Source of the DNA: Succinatimonas hippei
Lineage (GTDB): Bacteria > Pseudomonadota > Gammaproteobacteria > Enterobacterales > Succinivibrionaceae
Assembly (NCBI GenBank): GCA_004557545.1
Contig: SFGV01000045.1
Location: forward strand, 1-15,863
DNA: 15,863 nt
Direction of reading: 5' to 3'
In this document: positions 14,004 to 15,863 of the stretch, in pieces
Numbering within the stretch: position 1 is the stretch's first letter
How the letters are laid out: the number at the start of each line of letters is the position of its first letter
Program-made: the position numbers and the translations under genes
Notes under the pieces: model-generated
Database searches by the model: none
What the model saw: the letters and a program-made list of their open reading frames with translations, nothing else
What the model was told of the DNA's origin: nothing

Positions 14004-15863
14004 TTATTGTTTTTCTTTAAGATAGTAAACCCTAAAAGCGTTCTCAGATGCCATCTCAATAAGTTTTTTCGCGTCAGTAACCGCTTCATCAAGACTCATA
14101 GGCCCGTTACAGATGGAGAACATCGCCCTGATGTTGTAGTCGTACAGGGCTCTCGCGTTGTCAGTGTACGAGCCGCAGATAGCGATAGCCGGAATATTGT
14201 GTTTTTGGGCTCTGAGAGCTATTCCGGTAGGAGCTTTGCCGTTGACACTCTGACCATCCATCCGTCCCTCGCCTGTGATCACAACGCAGCTGTTTTCTAT
14301 TTTTTCATCAAATTTGATGAGATCCAGAACTGTATCTATTCCTGATTGCAGTTTTGCGTTGCAAAAGAACATAAGTCCAGCGCCAAACCCGCCGGCTGCT
14401 CCGGTTCCAGGAACATTAGCGTAGTCTTTCTTAAAATGATCGGTAAGCACGTTACTGTAGTTGGTCATTCCTGCTTCAAGCTCTTTTAATTTTTCAGAAG
14501 ACGCTCCTTTCTGCAGGCCGAAAACATAGGTAGCGCCGTTTTTGCCTAATAGCGGATTTGTTACATCACAAGTTCCGGTAAAGCAGGACGAGAGTATGAA
14601 CTTGCTAAAATCCGACATATCAAGAGAGGCTATTCTTATTAGATCCTTACTCTTAATCGGAGACTGGATCAGCTTGTGCTTCGCGTCATAGAATTTGGCG
14701 CCTAAAGCCTGGGCAAATCCAGCTCCTCCGTCATTTGTCGCGGTCCCGCCTAATCCGATATTGAAAAAGCGGATCCCGCGCTTTAAGGCTGACATGACCA
14801 CCTGACCCAGACCGTAGGTAGTTGTCTCACCTGAGTCGAGTCTCCCACTGTCATACTTCCAAAGACCGCAAACCTGAGCCATTTCAATTACGGCGCTGTT
14901 GCTGTTGCACATATATGAGCATGATGTGTTCTCGCCGTAGGCTCCAAGAACCTCCATACTGATCTTTTGATAATGATCTCCTGCCAAAGTCTGCTCAAGC
15001 GCGCTGATAAGTCCCTCACCGCCATCTGAGACAGGAAGGTTTAGAACCTGCGCGTCAGGTTTTACCTTTAATATTCCTCTTTTTACTGCCTCACCAGCGT
15101 CAAAGGCCGAACAGCTGCCCTTAAATGAATCCATCGCTACAACAACTTTTATTTTGCCTGGCTGTTTAATATGGTCTTGAAACGTGTCCCCGCTGTTTAA
15201 AAGGCGGTTTCTAAGCTCCCGCTTGTTTATCTTTCCGTTATTGGTCCTGGGTAAATCCTGCACGTAGTAAATCTCTGTAGGACGCTGGAAAGAGGCCAGA
15301 TGGTCATGCAGATATAACCTGAAGCCGTCAGTATTAAACTCAGCCCCGGGCTGCGTGAGAACAAAGGCTACCGGTACCTCGCCGTACAGATCATTTTTTT
15401 TGGCGACCAGCGCTACTTCCACGACATTTTTGAAATTTGAAATGATGCTTTCAATCTCAGGACAGAATACCTTCTCGCCCCCACGGTTAATGATGTCTTT
15501 AATCCGGTCTTTGATAAAAAGCTCACCCTGATCATTTACGTAGCCGACATCGCCTGTGTTGAGAAAATCACCGTCAAAGAGCTTCCGATTTGCCTCAGTT
15601 GCAGGATAGTAGCGTTTAATAACCATGGGACCCGCGATATAAATGACGCCGGTCTCTCCTGCCTTCAGTTCATGACCGTTCTCATCACGAATTGAAATCC
15701 TCGCTCCAAGAGAAGGCGTGCCTGATGACTCGCATCCACGGGTTTTTGAAAGATCTCCCCTGTAAATAGTAAAAGGAGAGGACGATTCGGTAAGCCCGTA
15801 TACCGAATGGACCTCAGCGTTTGGAAAGAGCCTGTTTAATGATCTGATAATGCCCTCGTTAAG
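14004..15863 (-). CDS. AMP-forming acyl-CoA synthetase fused to glycerate kinase (5' end outside window)
   Basis: One uninterrupted frame of 619 visible codons; the N-terminus lies beyond the right edge. Visible residues 1-223 are the end of an ANL-family acyl-CoA synthetase: VYGLTE (22-26), NTGDVG (102-107), the hinge RIKDIINRGGEKV (from 120) and PRTNNGKINKREL with the catalytic lysine (Lys211). After a short linker (about 224-236) a complete glycerate kinase of about 383 aa begins at KVVVAMDSFKGS (near base 15155). It keeps VSDGGEG, GLGGTATNDGGAG, CDVTNPLLG, PGTGAAGGFGAG and TGEGRMDGQ, as in GlxK/GarK. Expected reactions are acid + ATP + CoA to acyl-CoA, and glycerate + ATP to phosphoglycerate. 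The acid is unknown. A CdaR-type gene follows 15 bases after the stop, the classic partner of glycerate kinase. Both halves look active; no slippery sequence or stop separates them. Confidence 0.9.
   Translation of the reverse strand, partial: LNEGIIRSLNRLFPNAEVHSVYGLTESSSPFTIYRGDLSKTRGCESSGTPSLGARISIRDENGHELKAGETGVIYIAGPMVIKRYYPATEANRKLFDGDFLNTGDVGYVNDQGELFIKDRIKDIINRGGEKVFCPEIESIISNFKNVVEVALVAKKNDLYGEVPVAFVLTQPGAEFNTDGFRLYLHDHLASFQRPTEIYYVQDLPRTNNGKINKRELRNRLLNSGDTFQDHIKQPGKIKVVVAMDSFKGSCSAFDAGEAVKRGILKVKPDAQVLNLPVSDGGEGLISALEQTLAGDHYQKISMEVLGAYGENTSCSYMCNSNSAVIEMAQVCGLWKYDSGRLDSGETTTYGLGQVVMSALKRGIRFFNIGLGGTATNDGGAGFAQALGAKFYDAKHKLIQSPIKSKDLIRIASLDMSDFSKFILSSCFTGTCDVTNPLLGKNGATYVFGLQKGASSEKLKELEAGMTNYSNVLTDHFKKDYANVPGTGAAGGFGAGLMFFCNAKLQSGIDTVLDLIKFDEKIENSCVVITGEGRMDGQSVNGKAPTGIALRAQKHNIPAIAICGSYTDNARALYDYNIRAMFSICNGPMSLDEAVTDAKKLIEMASENAFRVYYLKEKQ

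Noticed and set aside
1..15863. CRISPR array, tRNA, rRNA or intact insertion sequence
   Set aside because: No regularly spaced direct repeats, cloverleaf, rRNA-like sequence or transposase gene was seen on either strand.

Overview
The window reads as chromosomal DNA of a gammaproteobacterium. The evidence is a DusA-type dihydrouridine synthase, a MepM-like endopeptidase with an OapA-type LysM domain, and a CdaR regulator beside glycerate kinase. The many organic-acid genes (SLC13 carrier, glycerate kinase, CdaR, acyl-CoA synthetase) would fit an anaerobic gut or rumen member of the Succinivibrionaceae. That placement is inference from gene content only. No rRNA, tRNA or CRISPR array was seen, and no intact mobile element.

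Layout, left to right. Bases 1-214 hold two forward-pointing terminators belonging to whatever lies to the left. Bases 215-3353 are a tight minus-strand operon read from an extended -10 promoter near 3385: a serine hydroxymethyltransferase homologue without its PLP lysine, then dusA, then an aldo/keto reductase. Bases 3500-4660 hold small minus-strand genes: two membrane proteins with a possible frameshifted tail, and an 80-aa conserved protein behind a 16-bp palindrome. An SLC13-type anion transporter follows (4998-6272, minus). Divergent from it are a small two-helix membrane protein (6546-6800) and a 664-aa M23 endopeptidase (6916-8910) closed by a good terminator. Next comes a 574-aa M20/RocB-like protein that has lost its metal ligands and carries an acidic tail (9089-10813), again with a terminator. 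Bases 10900-11477 contain a decayed piece of a phage tail module: a gpU-like gene broken by one extra base, and the first 20 codons of its successor. The right end is all minus strand: an iron-alcohol-dehydrogenase homologue lacking three of four metal ligands (11474-12682), a CdaR-type regulator (12834-13988), and a fusion of an AMP-forming acyl-CoA synthetase to glycerate kinase, which runs off the right edge.

Two themes stand out. First, three full-length, open, normally initiated genes (SHMT-like, M20-like, Fe-ADH-like) each keep the family fold but lack the residues that define catalysis, so they look like maintained pseudoenzymes rather than decaying genes. Second, the synthetase-glycerate kinase fusion sits 15 bases upstream of a CdaR-type regulator. 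This suggests a regulated organic-acid to 2-phosphoglycerate route in which an acid-CoA activation step and the terminal kinase step are on one polypeptide.
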